In this document: piece by piece, positions 35,666 through 45,240 of the stretch
Layout: every line of letters starts with the position of its first letter
How positions within the stretch are numbered: position 1 is the stretch's first letter
Origin: Pseudomonas lurida
Lineage (GTDB): Bacteria; Pseudomonadota; Gammaproteobacteria; Pseudomonadales; Pseudomonadaceae
Direction of reading: 5' to 3'
Assembly: GCF_013522705.1 (NCBI RefSeq)
Contig: NZ_JAAMRE010000029.1
Coordinates: 1-64,000 of the forward strand
Length of the DNA: 64,000 nt
The notes under the pieces: model-generated
Database searches by the model: none
Told to the model about the DNA's origin: nothing
Seen by the model: only the letters and a program-made list of their open reading frames with translations
Made by a program: the position numbers and the translations under genes

Positions 35666-37047
35666 GTATCGATAACCAGATTCAGGTGGTGCTGATCGAC
35701 GACGATCCGCACTTGCGTCAGGCCCTGTGCCAGACCCTGGACCTGGCCGGGCTGAAAGTCCTGCCACTGGGCGAAGCCACCGGCCTCACCGCACAGCTGT
35801 CGCGAGACTGGCCGGGAGTGGTGGTCAGCGATATCCGTATGCCCGGTATTGACGGCCTGGAGCTTTTGACCGAACTGCACGGCCAGGACCCGGACCTGCC
35901 GGTGCTGTTGATCACCGGCCACGGTGATGTGCCGCTGGCCGTGCAAGCCATGCGCGCCGGCGCTTACGACTTCCTCGAAAAACCCTTCGCCAGCGACGCC
36001 TTGCTCGACAGCGTGCGCCGCGCCCTGGCCCTGCGTCGACTGGTGCTGGACAACCGCAGCCTGCGCCTGGCCCTCAGCGACCGCCAGCAACTGAGCACAC
36101 GCCTGGTGGGGCATTCGCCGCAGATGCTGCGCCTGCGCGAGCAGATCGGCGCCTTGGCCGCGACCAGGGCCGATGTGCTGATCCTGGGCGAGACCGGCGC
36201 CGGTAAAGAAGTGGTGGCGCGCGCGCTGCACGATCTGTCGAGCCGACGCAGCGGGCCGTTCGTGGCGATCAACGCCGGGGCGCTGGCCGAATCGGTGGTC
36301 GAAAGCGAACTGTTCGGCCATGAACCCGGCGCGTTCACCGGCGCACAGAAACGCCGCATCGGCAAATTCGAGTTCGCCAATGGCGGCACGTTGTTTCTGG
36401 ATGAAATCGAAAGCATGAGCCTGGATGTGCAGGTCAAGCTCCTGCGCCTGTTGCAGGAGCGCGTAGTCGAGCGCCTGGGTGGCAACCAGTTGATCCCGCT
36501 GGACATCCGCATCATTGCCGCCACCAAGGAAGACCTGCGCCAGGCCGCTGACCAGGGCCGCTTCCGCGCCGACCTGTATTACCGTCTCAACGTCGCGCCG
36601 CTGCGCATTCCACCGTTGCGCGAACGCGGCGAGGATGCGCTGATGCTGTTCCAGCACTTCGCCGACGAAGCCAGCAGCCGCCACGGCCTGCCGCTGCATG
36701 AATTGCAACCGGGCCAGCGCGCATTGCTGTTGCGCCACAGCTGGCCGGGTAACGTGCGGGAACTGCAGAACGCCGCCGAACGCTTTGCACTGGGCCTGGA
36801 ACTGGCCCTGGACAGCTCGGCCGACAACCCCACCGGCAGCGTGCTGACATCTACACCGGGCGGCTTGAGCGAACAGGTCGAACAGTTCGAAAAAAGCCTG
36901 ATCGCCGCCGAACTCGCCCGCCCTCACAGCTCCCTGCGCAGCCTTGCCGAAGCCTTGGGCGTACCGCGCAAGACCTTGCACGACAAACTGCGCAAGCACG
37001 GGCTGAACTTCGCCGACAGCACTCATCAGGGTGCCGACGACGAATGA
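35662..37047 (+). CDS. dctD: Sigma-54-dependent response regulator DctD
   Basis: 461-residue NtrC-family activator. Receiver domain with phospho-acceptor Asp57 (VVVSDIRMPGIDG), AAA+ domain with GETGAGKEVVA and the sigma-54-contacting loop GAFTGAQ, and a Fis-type HTH at the C-terminus (SLRSLAEALGVPRKTLHDKL). It activates dicarboxylate uptake genes from sigma-54 promoters. Cotranscribed with dctB (ATGA overlap). Confidence 0.93.
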   Translation: MSIDNQIQVVLIDDDPHLRQALCQTLDLAGLKVLPLGEATGLTAQLSRDWPGVVVSDIRMPGIDGLELLTELHGQDPDLPVLLITGHGDVPLAVQAMRAGAYDFLEKPFASDALLDSVRRALALRRLVLDNRSLRLALSDRQQLSTRLVGHSPQMLRLREQIGALAATRADVLILGETGAGKEVVARALHDLSSRRSGPFVAINAGALAESVVESELFGHEPGAFTGAQKRRIGKFEFANGGTLFLDEIESMSLDVQVKLLRLLQERVVERLGGNQLIPLDIRIIAATKEDLRQAADQGRFRADLYYRLNVAPLRIPPLRERGEDALMLFQHFADEASSRHGLPLHELQPGQRALLLRHSWPGNVRELQNAAERFALGLELALDSSADNPTGSVLTSTPGGLSEQVEQFEKSLIAAELARPHSSLRSLAEALGVPRKTLHDKLRKHGLNFADSTHQGADDE

Positions 37048-37073
37048 CCCTTCCCATCCGCCAAGAGGCCGCC

Positions 37074-37529
37074 ATGAGCCGCGACAGCCGTTACCTGGAA
37101 TCCATCCTTCACCACGACATTCCCCTGACCCGGGAAATGGGGCTCAAGGTGCTCGACTGGCAACACGGCCAGTTACAGCTGCACCTGCCCTTGCAAGCCA
37201 ATATCAACCACAAGAGCACCATGTTTGGCGGCAGCCTTTACTGCGGCGCGGTGCTGGCAGGCTGGGGCTGGCTGCACCTGCAGCTGCGCGAAGAAGGCAT
37301 CGAGGACGGGCATATCGTGATTCAGGAGGGGCAGATCAGCTATCCGCTGCCGGTGACACGGGACGCCACGGTGATTTGCCAGGCGCCCGAGGACAAGGTG
37401 TGGAAGCGCTTTTGCACGACCTACCAGCGCTATGGTCGGGCGCGGTTGACGTTGGACACGTGGATCGTGAATGAGGGAAGTGACGAACGAGCGGTCGCCT
37501 TCACCGGCCAATACGTTCTGCACCGCTAG
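37074..37529 (+). CDS. YiiD C-terminal-type hotdog thioesterase
   Basis: 151 residues from ATG 37074, which has AAGAGG at the right distance; an alternative ATG at 37044 overlaps the dctD stop. The sequence MGLKVLDWQHGQLQLHLPLQ and NHKSTMFGGSLYCGAVLAGW match the putative thioesterase domain found at the C-terminus of YiiD (PF09500 type). Presumed acyl-CoA hydrolysis; substrate unknown. It follows dctBD but the link is probably positional. Confidence 0.8.
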   Translation: MSRDSRYLESILHHDIPLTREMGLKVLDWQHGQLQLHLPLQANINHKSTMFGGSLYCGAVLAGWGWLHLQLREEGIEDGHIVIQEGQISYPLPVTRDATVICQAPEDKVWKRFCTTYQRYGRARLTLDTWIVNEGSDERAVAFTGQYVLHR

Positions 37530-37550
37530 AAACCCATATACAAAACAACT

Positions 37551-37574
37551 CTGGGAGCGGGCCAGCTCCCCCAG
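37551..37574. repeat. Short REP-like palindrome
   Basis: CTGGGAGCGGGCCAGCTCCCCCAG between convergent genes; it may also act as a terminator. Confidence 0.6.
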
Positions 37575-37591
37575 TCAGATTCCTTAAGGTG

Positions 37592-38428
37592 TTAAGAACG
37601 CGCCAAGCTCAGCAAACGCTCACGCCACGCCGCCTTGGCCGGCAGCGCCAAAAAGAACGGATTGAGCAGCGATTCACGCGCCGGATAACTGAACGGCGCA
37701 CCGCTCAACTCCAGTACTTCGCCACCGGCGCCTTCCAGCACGCCCTGTGCGGCAGCGGTGTCCCATTGCGATGTCGGCGCCAGGCGTGGATAGCAATCGG
37801 CACTGCCTTCAGCCAGCAGGCAAAACTTCAGCGAGCTGCCGATATTGGCCAGCTTCAACTCACCCAACCCCTCACTGAGCCCTTTGAGCAGACGCTCTTG
37901 CTCAGGGCTGCTGTGTCGACGACTGGCCACCACCGTAAAGGACTCACCCAGCCCCGGCGCTTCGCGTACCTGAATCTGTCGAGGGGCTTCGTTGACGTCC
38001 GACCGCCACGCTCCCAGGCCAGCGCCACCGAAGTAGCAACGACCACTGGTGGGCATCGAGACCACGCCAAACACTACGCGCCCTTCTTCGATCAGCGCGA
38101 TATTGACGGTGAATTCTTCGCTACCGGCGATGAACTCCTTGGTGCCGTCCAGCGGGTCCACCAGCCACCAGCGCTGCCAGGCGGCACGCACGCTCTGGTG
38201 GATATCGGCATCTTCCTCGGAGAGCACCGGGATGCTCGGGTCCAGGGCCGTAAGGCCATCGAGAATCAGATGATGGGCCGCCAGGTCCGCTGCTGTGACC
38301 GGCGAATCGTCGGCCTTGGAGGTCACGGCCACATCGGCGCGCCAGTACGGGAGGATTACTTCTCCGGCCTGCCGGGCCAATTCAATCACAGGGGCAATAA
38401 ACGGGTGGCCCAGAAACAGTTCGCTCAT
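37592..38428 (-). CDS. cysQ: 3'(2'),5'-bisphosphate nucleotidase CysQ
   Basis: 278-residue inositol-monophosphatase-fold enzyme that removes 3'-phosphate from PAP, a by-product of sulfate assimilation. Metal-binding motifs are clear: LSEEDAD, WLVDPLDGTKEF and the C-terminal WDTAAAQGVLEGAGG. Start ATG at 38428 overlaps the end of nudE by 4 bp, a typical cysQ-nudE pair. Confidence 0.94.
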   Translation of the reverse strand: MSELFLGHPFIAPVIELARQAGEVILPYWRADVAVTSKADDSPVTAADLAAHHLILDGLTALDPSIPVLSEEDADIHQSVRAAWQRWWLVDPLDGTKEFIAGSEEFTVNIALIEEGRVVFGVVSMPTSGRCYFGGAGLGAWRSDVNEAPRQIQVREAPGLGESFTVVASRRHSSPEQERLLKGLSEGLGELKLANIGSSLKFCLLAEGSADCYPRLAPTSQWDTAAAQGVLEGAGGEVLELSGAPFSYPARESLLNPFFLALPAKAAWRERLLSLARS

Positions 38429-38991
38429 GCGGTGAAGGCTCCGCGCTGGGTCAACAGGTCACGAACCAGGTACAGCGCGGCCAGGGCGCGGCCTTCGCTG
38501 AATTGCTCGTTCTGCGCCAGGCTCGACAGCTCCCGCAGGTTGACCTTGTCCACCCGCATCGGCTCGGGCTCATCGCCTTCCAGGCGCTCTTCATACAAAT
38601 CGGTGGCCAGCACCACTTGGATTTTCTGGCTCATATAGCCCGGCGACAGCGACAGCTCGGTAATGTGCTCCAACTGTCGCGCACCGTAGCCGGCCTCCTC
38701 CTTGAGTTCCCGGTCCGCGGCGGCCAGTACGTCCTCGCCGGGCTCGATCAGGCCCTTGGGCAGTGACACTTCATATTCGTCCGTGCCGCCGCAGTATTCC
38801 TCCACCAGCAGCGCATGGTCGTCATCGATCATCGCCACGATCATCACTGCGCCGTAACCCGCACCCCGCCCCACCAGGCGCTCGTAGGTCCGTTCAACGC
38901 CATTGGAGAAGCGCAACTGCACTTCCTCCACGCGGAACAAACGGCTACTGGCGACTATTTCGCGGGCGAGAACAGTGGGTTTCTGGCGCAT
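38425..38991 (-). CDS. nudE: ADP compounds hydrolase NudE
   Basis: 188-residue Nudix hydrolase acting on ADP-ribose, NADH and ApnA. The full Nudix box is seen: GLIEPGEDVLAAADRELKEEAGYG spans positions fitting GX5EX7REUXEEXGU. Upstream gene of the pair with cysQ; divergent from the HAD gene at 39079. Confidence 0.94.
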   Translation of the reverse strand: MRQKPTVLAREIVASSRLFRVEEVQLRFSNGVERTYERLVGRGAGYGAVMIVAMIDDDHALLVEEYCGGTDEYEVSLPKGLIEPGEDVLAAADRELKEEAGYGARQLEHITELSLSPGYMSQKIQVVLATDLYEERLEGDEPEPMRVDKVNLRELSSLAQNEQFSEGRALAALYLVRDLLTQRGAFTA

Positions 38992-39078
38992 AAGCGGCTC
39001 CTTGGCGTGATCGGGTTACTATACCGTGGCTTTTCTGATTGTCTGCGTCGGATATCTTTACTTACGTGAGAACGCCCC

Positions 39079-39741
39079 ATGCCCTCTTTGCCCTGGCACG
39101 CCATCGACACCGTCCTGCTGGACATGGACGGCACCCTGCTCGACCTGCATTACGACAACCATTTCTGGATGGAACACCTGCCTCAGCGTTACGCCGAGTT
39201 GCATGGCGTCAGCCGCGCCATGGCCGAGATGGAACTGCAGCCCCTGTTCGAGCGTAACGCCGGACAGTTGCAATGGTATTGCCTGGACTTCTGGAGCGCG
39301 GAACTCAACCTGCCGGTACGCGAACTCAAGCTGGAGACCGCGCACTTGATCGCCCTGCGCCCGGATGCCGACACGTTTTTGCAGGCCATCAAACAGGCCG
39401 GCAAGCGGGTCATCCTGATCACCAACGCTCACCGCGATTCGCTGTCGTTGAAGTTGGAACGCATCGAGCTGACGCCCTATTTCGAACGGTTGATCAGCTC
39501 CCACGACTACGGTTTCGCCAAGGAAAACCCGCAATTCTGGGACGCTTTGCAAGCGGATATCGATTTCGACCCGGCCCGCAGCCTGTTTATCGACGACACC
39601 CTGCCGATTCTGCGCAGCGCGGGGGCGTTCGGCGTGGGGCATTTGCTGGCGGTGAAAGAACCGGATAGCAAGAAGGGGCCAAAGGACACGGGCGAGTTTG
39701 CAGCGGTGGGCGACTACCGCGATCTCATCGTCGGGCTCTGA
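39079..39741 (+). CDS. yrfG: GMP/IMP nucleotidase, YrfG-type HAD
   Basis: 220-residue HAD phosphatase. Motif I is LLDMDGTLLDLHYDN (nucleophile Asp), motif II ILITNAH, motif III Lys in YGFAKENPQFW and motif IV LFIDDTLPIL. The start and cap domain (WMEHLPQRYAELHG) match YrfG, which dephosphorylates IMP and GMP. Divergent from nudE, as commonly found in Pseudomonas. Confidence 0.9.
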   Translation: MPSLPWHAIDTVLLDMDGTLLDLHYDNHFWMEHLPQRYAELHGVSRAMAEMELQPLFERNAGQLQWYCLDFWSAELNLPVRELKLETAHLIALRPDADTFLQAIKQAGKRVILITNAHRDSLSLKLERIELTPYFERLISSHDYGFAKENPQFWDALQADIDFDPARSLFIDDTLPILRSAGAFGVGHLLAVKEPDSKKGPKDTGEFAAVGDYRDLIVGL

Positions 39742-39744
39742 ACC

Positions 39745-39777
39745 AATGTGGGGGGGGGCAAGCCTCCTCCCACATTT
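39745..39777. repeat. REP-like palindrome
   Basis: AATGTGGGGGGGGGCAAGCC with the inverted CTCCTCCCACATT half; the same family recurs at 45241, 47857 and 55542. Lies between convergent genes and may help stop transcription. Confidence 0.75.
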
Positions 39778-39788
39778 CCAACCCTGTA

Positions 39789-40229
39789 TTACTCAGGAAT
39801 ACGCAGCGTCTGCCCTGGGTAGATTTTGTCCACATCTTTGAGCATTGGCTTATTGGCCTCGAAGATTTTGTTGTACTGGTTGGCGTTGCCATACACCGCC
39901 AGGGAAATCGCGCTCAGGGTATCGCCCTTTTTCACTACGACGAAACGGGCAGCGGCAACAGTCGGGCCGGTTACGGTGATCTGGTCATCCACACTGGCCA
40001 CACCTTGAATGTTACCCAGCGCCAGCAGGATCTTCTCTTTCTCTTCCTGGGTGGCCACTTCACCGGTGACGGTCACTTTGTCACCCTCCACCGTGGTCTG
40101 CACGTTCGGATTACCCAGACCCACCTTGGCTACGTGTTCCTTCAACTGCTCACTGGCGTTGGCATTGCCCGGCGTCAACAGGTCGATCAACTTCTCGCCG
40201 GCTTCCTTAACAAAGCTTAAAAGACTCAT
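39789..40229 (-). CDS. kbp: BON/LysM potassium-binding-type protein (Kbp/YgaU)
   Basis: 146 residues from ATG 40229 (MSLLSFVKEAGEKLIDLLT) with GGAGAG upstream; a longer frame to 40439 is not credible. N-terminal BON domain (VQTTVEGDKVTVTGEVATQ) and C-terminal LysM domain (VVVKKGDTLSAISLAVYGNA...YPGQTLRIPE) in the arrangement of E. coli Kbp, a cytoplasmic K+ sensor. Divergent from the LysR gene. Confidence 0.9.
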   Translation of the reverse strand: MSLLSFVKEAGEKLIDLLTPGNANASEQLKEHVAKVGLGNPNVQTTVEGDKVTVTGEVATQEEKEKILLALGNIQGVASVDDQITVTGPTVAAARFVVVKKGDTLSAISLAVYGNANQYNKIFEANKPMLKDVDKIYPGQTLRIPE

Positions 40230-40361
40230 GGTGCGCTCTCCTTGGGATTTGAGTTCCAGATGCCCAAGACTAGACCAGTCATACACAAATGCGTTCCAGC
40301 CCGACCAAAGACCCAAACGCGCTAGAATCCCCCCGCCATTGGAATAAGCCCTGGAGCGAAG

Positions 40362-41249
40362 ATGGACATCAAACAGCTGAAATTCCTCATCGCCCTCGAC
40401 GAGACCCGTCACTTCGGCCAGGCCGCGGCACGTTGCCATATCACCCAGCCCACCTTATCCATGCGCCTGCGCAGCCTGGAAGAGGAGCTGGACTTGCCGC
40501 TGGTCAATCGCGGCCAGCGTTTCGAAGGCTTTACGGCCCCCGGCGAACGGGTCCTGGCATGGGCACGCACCGTGCTGGCGGCGTACGACGGTTTGCAGGC
40601 CGAAGCGGCGGCGTGTCGTGGCAATCTGGTAGGGACGTTGCGCCTGGGGGTTGTGCCGCTGTCGAGCTTCGATCCTTTGGCACTGATGCAGCAACTGCAC
40701 AAAGAACACCCGAGCCTGCGCTTTGAGCTGTCGGCACTCAGCTCCGAGCAGATCCTTGAGCAACTGGCCAGCAATCGCCTGGACCTGGGTGTTTCTTATC
40801 TGGAGCGTCTGGACACCGAACGCTTCGACTCCCTGGCCTTGGGCGAGACCCGTATGGGCCTGCTGTACGACCAGCGTTTCTTCAGCTTCGGCGACACACC
40901 CTTGAGCTGGGAAGCGCTGATCGAACTGCCGCTGGGCATGCTCACCAGCGGCATGCATTTTCGCCAATCCATCGACCACAACTTCCACAGCCGCGGCCTG
41001 CACCCGCAACCGCTGCTGCAGACCGATGCCGTCCATCAGTTATTACAAGCAGTACATGGCGGCTTGTGCTGCGCGGTGATGCCGTTGGAAGGCGGGCTGG
41101 ACGCGCTGACCGAACACCTGCGCCTGCAACCGATCGAGGATGCCCATACCCTGGCCCGCCTGGGGCTGATCATGCGCCGCAGCGCGCCGCGTTCGGCGCT
41201 GGCCGAGGCGTGTTTCGCGCTGTATCAGAAATCGCTGGCCTCGCCTTGA
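40362..41249 (+). CDS. LysR-type transcriptional regulator
   Basis: 295 residues. Winged HTH at the N-terminus (FGQAAARCHITQPTLSMRLRSLEEEL), effector domain from about residue 90. OxyR-like in its start (MDIKQLKFLIALDETRHFG) but without the OxyR redox-Cys context; a CC pair occurs in GGLCCAVMP. Lies 97 bp before fdhD in the same direction and may control the formate-dehydrogenase-like genes; that is inference. Confidence 0.87.
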   Translation: MDIKQLKFLIALDETRHFGQAAARCHITQPTLSMRLRSLEEELDLPLVNRGQRFEGFTAPGERVLAWARTVLAAYDGLQAEAAACRGNLVGTLRLGVVPLSSFDPLALMQQLHKEHPSLRFELSALSSEQILEQLASNRLDLGVSYLERLDTERFDSLALGETRMGLLYDQRFFSFGDTPLSWEALIELPLGMLTSGMHFRQSIDHNFHSRGLHPQPLLQTDAVHQLLQAVHGGLCCAVMPLEGGLDALTEHLRLQPIEDAHTLARLGLIMRRSAPRSALAEACFALYQKSLASP

Positions 41250-41346
41250 TCGACGTCATCTATCGCTAGATCAGTACTGGCAATTAGACGCGACGCTTTG
41301 TCGCGCCTAGTCTAACCACTGATCAATCCGTCGGTGGTATCGCCCC

Positions 41347-42183
41347 ATGAACGCCCAGCGCCCAACCTGCGCGGCGCCTGCAGCAGATGCGCCCGCGTCG
41401 GCCAGCCAGAGCTATCAATACTGCACGCTTGACCGCACAAACGTGGACAGCACCGCGCTGGCCGAAGAAGTGGCGCTGGCGATCGCCTATAACGACATCA
41501 GCCAGGCCGTGATGCTGGTGACCCCGACCGATATGGAAGACTTTATCGTCGGTTTCAGCCTGGGCAGCGGCATCATCGCTGACATCAGTGACATGTATGA
41601 CCTGAAACTCAGTGGCTCGGGCTCGGCCCAGTACGCCCACGTGCAGATTTCCAATCGCGCGTTCTGGAACCTCAAGCAACAGCGCCGCCAGTTGGCGGGC
41701 ACCAGCGGCTGCGGCCTGTGCGGCGTAGAAGCCGTGGAACAAGCCCTGCCGGATCTGCCAGTGCTGCCCGGCGCGCCTCTGCCGCCCGATGAGTGGCTCG
41801 ATGGCCTGCGTCACCGCATCAGCGCTTTCCAGCCCCTGGGCCAGCACAGCGGTGCGGTGCACGCGGCGGTCTTTATGAATAACCGGGGCGAATTGTTGCT
41901 GGGCCGCGAAGATATCGGCCGGCACAACGCCCTGGACAAGTTGATCGGCGCGTTGATCCGCCAACAGATCCCAACCGACGGTGGCGTGGCGATTGTCACC
42001 AGCCGTTGCAGCCTCGAACTGATTCAGAAAGTCCTGCGCGCGGGCATCCAGACCCTGGTCAGCCTGTCGGCGCCCACCGGCCTGGCCCTGCAATGGGCCC
42101 GCCGACACAACCTCAATCTCATCCACCTGCCGCAGAAAAGTGCGCCGCGGGTTTACAGCCCTGCGATGGAGAACCAGCCATGA
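41347..42183 (+). CDS. fdhD: Formate dehydrogenase accessory sulfurtransferase FdhD
   Basis: 278 residues. FdhD passes sulfur to the molybdenum cofactor of formate dehydrogenases through a CxxC motif, here SGCGLCGVEAVEQ. The region GEDIGRHNALDKLIGA and the C-terminal VSLSAPTGLALQWA are standard. It overlaps the next gene by 4 bp, consistent with maturation of that enzyme. Confidence 0.94.
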   Translation: MNAQRPTCAAPAADAPASASQSYQYCTLDRTNVDSTALAEEVALAIAYNDISQAVMLVTPTDMEDFIVGFSLGSGIIADISDMYDLKLSGSGSAQYAHVQISNRAFWNLKQQRRQLAGTSGCGLCGVEAVEQALPDLPVLPGAPLPPDEWLDGLRHRISAFQPLGQHSGAVHAAVFMNNRGELLLGREDIGRHNALDKLIGALIRQQIPTDGGVAIVTSRCSLELIQKVLRAGIQTLVSLSAPTGLALQWARRHNLNLIHLPQKSAPRVYSPAMENQP

Positions 42184-44528
42184 GCAATCATCATCAAGCC
42201 GACCAAACCCCGACCCCGCGCTACAAGCCATACAAAGGCCCGGCCGGCGGCTGGGGCGCGCTGATCAGCGTCGCCCATGCCTGGCTGACCAGCGACAACG
42301 CGTTGAAAAACCTGCGCATGATGCTCAAGACCAACCAGAACGGCGGCTTCGACTGCCCAGGCTGCGCCTGGGGCGACTCGCCGGAAAGCGGCATGGTCAA
42401 GTTTTGCGAAAACGGCGCCAAGGCGGTCAACTGGGAAGCCACCAAGCGCCGCGTGGATGGTGCATTCTTCGCCAAACACAGCGTCACCGCCTTGCTGGAG
42501 CAGAGCGACTACTGGCTGGAATATCAGGGCCGCCTGACCGAGCCGATGCGCTACGACCCCGCAAGCGACCGTTACAAACCCATCAGTTGGGAAGCGGCCT
42601 TCGATCTGATCGGCAAGCATCTCAATGCCCTGCCCAGCCCGGACATGGCTGAGTTCTATACCTCCGGACGCGCCAGCAACGAAGCCGCGTACCTGTATCA
42701 ACTCTTTGTACGCGCCTACGGCACCAACAACTTCCCGGACTGCTCGAACATGTGCCACGAAGCCAGCGGCGTGGCCCTGGCGCAGAGCGTGGGGGTCGGC
42801 AAAGGCACGGTGACCTTTGATGACTTTGAACATGCCGACGCGATCTTCGTCTGGGGCCAGAACCCTGGCACCAACCATCCGCGCATGCTCGAACCCTTGC
42901 GCGAGGCGGTAAAGCGCGGCGCCCAGGTGGTGTGCATCAACCCACTCAAGGAGCGCGGCCTGGAACGCTTCCAGCATCCGCAGCATCCGCTGGAAATGCT
43001 CACCAACGGCGACAAGCCGACCAATACCGCGTATTTCCGCCCGGCATTGGGCGGCGACATGGCCATCCTGCGCGGCATGGCCAAGTTCCTGCTGTTGTGG
43101 GAACGCCAGGCCCAGGCCGAAGGCAAGGAAGCCGTGTTCGACCACGACTTCCTCAATGAACATACCGCCAACGTGCTGGATTACCTGGCCAGGATCGACG
43201 ACACCTCATGGGATGAGATCGTCGAGCAATCCGGCCTGTCCCTGGTGGAAATCGAGCAGGCGGCGCGCATGTACGCCAAAGGCAAGAACGTGATCATGTG
43301 CTGGGCGATGGGTATCACCCAGCACCGCCACTCGGTGCCGACCATTCAGGAAATCGCCAACCTGATGCTGCTGCGCGGCAATATCGGCCGTCCGGGCGCA
43401 GGCCTGTGCCCGGTACGTGGTCACAGCAACGTGCAGGGCGACCGCACCATGGGCATCAATGAGCGCCCGCCGGTCGCGTTCCTTGATGCGCTGGAGCGCC
43501 GCTTCCAGTTCCAGGTGCCGCGCACCAACGGCCACAACGTGGTCGAAGCGATCCACGCCATGCTGGAGGGCCGCTCCAAGGTGTTTATCGGCCTGGGCGG
43601 CAACTTCGCCCAAGCCACGCCGGACAGCACGCGCACCTTCCAAGCGCTGCGCAACTGCGACCTGACCGTGCAGATCAGCACCAAGCTCAACCGCAGCCAT
43701 CTGATGCACGGCAAAGAAGCGCTGATCCTGCCGTGCCTGGGCCGTACCGACATCGATATCCAGGCCGAAGGCCCGCAAGCGGTGACGGTGGAAGACTCGT
43801 TCAGCATGGTCCACGGCTCCAATGGTCAATTGCAGCCGCTGTCGAGCCTGATGAAATCCGAGCCGGCGATTCTGGCCGGCATCGCCGCCGCGACCCTGGG
43901 CAGCCAGCCGGTCGATTGGAACTGGCTGGTAGCGGACTACCGACGCATCCGCGACCTGATCGCCGACACCATCCCCGGCTTCAAGGACTTCAACGAGAAG
44001 ATCAAAAACCCGGGCGGTTTCTATCTGGGTAACTCCGCAGGTGCGCGCCGCTGGAACACCCCATCGGGCCGCGCCAGCTTCCGCCCGAACGTGCTGCCCA
44101 AGGATCTGATCCACGAACGCACCCACGCCACAGGGCGCGTGCCGGATTTGATCATGCAGTCGATGCGTTCCCACGATCAGTACAACACCACCATTTATGG
44201 CTTGGACGACCGTTACCGTGGGGTCAAGGGGCAGCGTGACGTGTTGTTCGTCAACGAAGCCGACATTATCCGACTGGGCTTCAAGCCAGGACAGAAGGCC
44301 GACATTGTGTCGTTGTGGGAGGATGGACGCGAGCGCCGGGTGAAGGGCTTCACTTTGCTGGCATTTGATATTCCAGCGGGGCAGGCAGCGGCTTATTACC
44401 CGGAAGTGAACCCGCTGGTGCCGCTCGAAAGCACAGGCGACGGCAGCCATACGCCAACGTCGAAGTTTGTGGCGATCCGCCTGGAAGCGGCGAGCGAGAG
44501 CGGTTTGATCCTGTCGCGGTCGGCTTGA
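42180..44528 (+). CDS. FdhF/YdeP-family molybdopterin oxidoreductase
   Basis: 782 residues from ATG 42180, which overlaps the fdhD stop (ATGA); the open frame upstream of it is just fdhD shadow. N-terminal CPGCAWGD carries only two Cys, as in E. coli YdeP, instead of the four that hold a 4Fe-4S cluster in true FdhF. Mo-bisPGD regions include YTSGRASNEAAYLYQLF, WGQNPGTNHPRML and the C-terminal ASFRPN...TIYGLDDRYRG. No selenocysteine TGA. YdeP is linked to acid resistance in E. coli; its reaction is not settled. Confidence 0.88.
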   Translation: MSNHHQADQTPTPRYKPYKGPAGGWGALISVAHAWLTSDNALKNLRMMLKTNQNGGFDCPGCAWGDSPESGMVKFCENGAKAVNWEATKRRVDGAFFAKHSVTALLEQSDYWLEYQGRLTEPMRYDPASDRYKPISWEAAFDLIGKHLNALPSPDMAEFYTSGRASNEAAYLYQLFVRAYGTNNFPDCSNMCHEASGVALAQSVGVGKGTVTFDDFEHADAIFVWGQNPGTNHPRMLEPLREAVKRGAQVVCINPLKERGLERFQHPQHPLEMLTNGDKPTNTAYFRPALGGDMAILRGMAKFLLLWERQAQAEGKEAVFDHDFLNEHTANVLDYLARIDDTSWDEIVEQSGLSLVEIEQAARMYAKGKNVIMCWAMGITQHRHSVPTIQEIANLMLLRGNIGRPGAGLCPVRGHSNVQGDRTMGINERPPVAFLDALERRFQFQVPRTNGHNVVEAIHAMLEGRSKVFIGLGGNFAQATPDSTRTFQALRNCDLTVQISTKLNRSHLMHGKEALILPCLGRTDIDIQAEGPQAVTVEDSFSMVHGSNGQLQPLSSLMKSEPAILAGIAAATLGSQPVDWNWLVADYRRIRDLIADTIPGFKDFNEKIKNPGGFYLGNSAGARRWNTPSGRASFRPNVLPKDLIHERTHATGRVPDLIMQSMRSHDQYNTTIYGLDDRYRGVKGQRDVLFVNEADIIRLGFKPGQKADIVSLWEDGRERRVKGFTLLAFDIPAGQAAAYYPEVNPLVPLESTGDGSHTPTSKFVAIRLEAASESGLILSRSA

Positions 44529-44552
44529 CCGATCATTTCGGACACAAAAAAA

Positions 44553-44576
44553 GGCCGCTTTTATATAAAAGCGGCC
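44553..44576 (+). terminator. Intrinsic terminator after the oxidoreductase gene
   Basis: Perfect 24-nt palindrome GGCCGCTTTTATATAAAAGC plus GGCC, preceded by an A-run, 24 bp after the stop codon. Confidence 0.85.
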
Positions 44577-44735
44577 GTTCCGAAGTAGCTAATGACTCGT
44601 AAAAATCACTTAAGTTCCATAGTTAAAACAGTAACTTAGAGAATTGTGTACAACTCGTGTTACTGGTCGGATTTCTATTGTCACAATGTCAATACAGCCT
44701 CAGGATCGCGCCGTCATCCCCTTGAGGTTTCCCGA

Positions 44736-45215
44736 ATGAAGTTCTCCTCGATTCTCTTGTTGTCCCTTGGCCTGGTCAGTGGCGCAGCCATGGCCGGTGG
44801 CACCACCGAAGCCGGTGTGGGCGGCGCATTGGGCGGGGTTCTAGGTTCTGTCGTCGGCCAGCAGCTGGGCGGCAACACCGGTTCGACGATCGGCGCAGCC
44901 CTCGGCGGCGCGGGCGGCAGCGCGGTCGGCGCCGACAAACGCAGCCGTGGCGAAGCAGCCATTGGCGGCGCACTGGGCGCAGCCGGCGGTAACGTTGTGG
45001 GCCGCAGCGTCGGCGGCAGCACAGGTGCACTGGTCGGCTCCGCAGCCGGCGGTGGCGCGGGTGGTGCATTGGGCAACTATATGGGCAACAAGAGCGACGA
45101 CGATGACCGTGGTTATCGTGGTCGCGACGACCGTCGCTATTATCGTGACGATCACCCAGGCCGCGGTCACGCCTACGGGCATCGCAAGAACAAACATCAC
45201 TACCGTCACCGCTAA
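44736..45215 (+). CDS. Glycine-zipper exported protein
   Basis: 159 residues from ATG 44736, which follows TTGAGG and starts a signal peptide (MKFSSILLLSLGLVSGAAMA). The middle (about 22-125) is built of GxxxG-type glycine-zipper repeats (GGALGGVLGSVVGQQLGG...) expected to form membrane-embedded helices. The C-terminus is rich in Asp/Arg/His/Tyr (DDDDRGYRGRDDRRYYRDDH). Possible outer-membrane or periplasmic stress protein; exact role unknown. Monocistronic between the terminator at 44553 and a REP. Confidence 0.85.
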   Translation: MKFSSILLLSLGLVSGAAMAGGTTEAGVGGALGGVLGSVVGQQLGGNTGSTIGAALGGAGGSAVGADKRSRGEAAIGGALGAAGGNVVGRSVGGSTGALVGSAAGGGAGGALGNYMGNKSDDDDRGYRGRDDRRYYRDDHPGRGHAYGHRKNKHHYRHR

Positions 45216-45240
45216 GCTCTAAAGAACACCTCAACACCCC

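Noticed and set aside
35479..37026. Minus-strand open frame of 515 codons opposite dctD
   Set aside because: Shadow of a high-GC gene; dctD motifs on the plus strand are complete.
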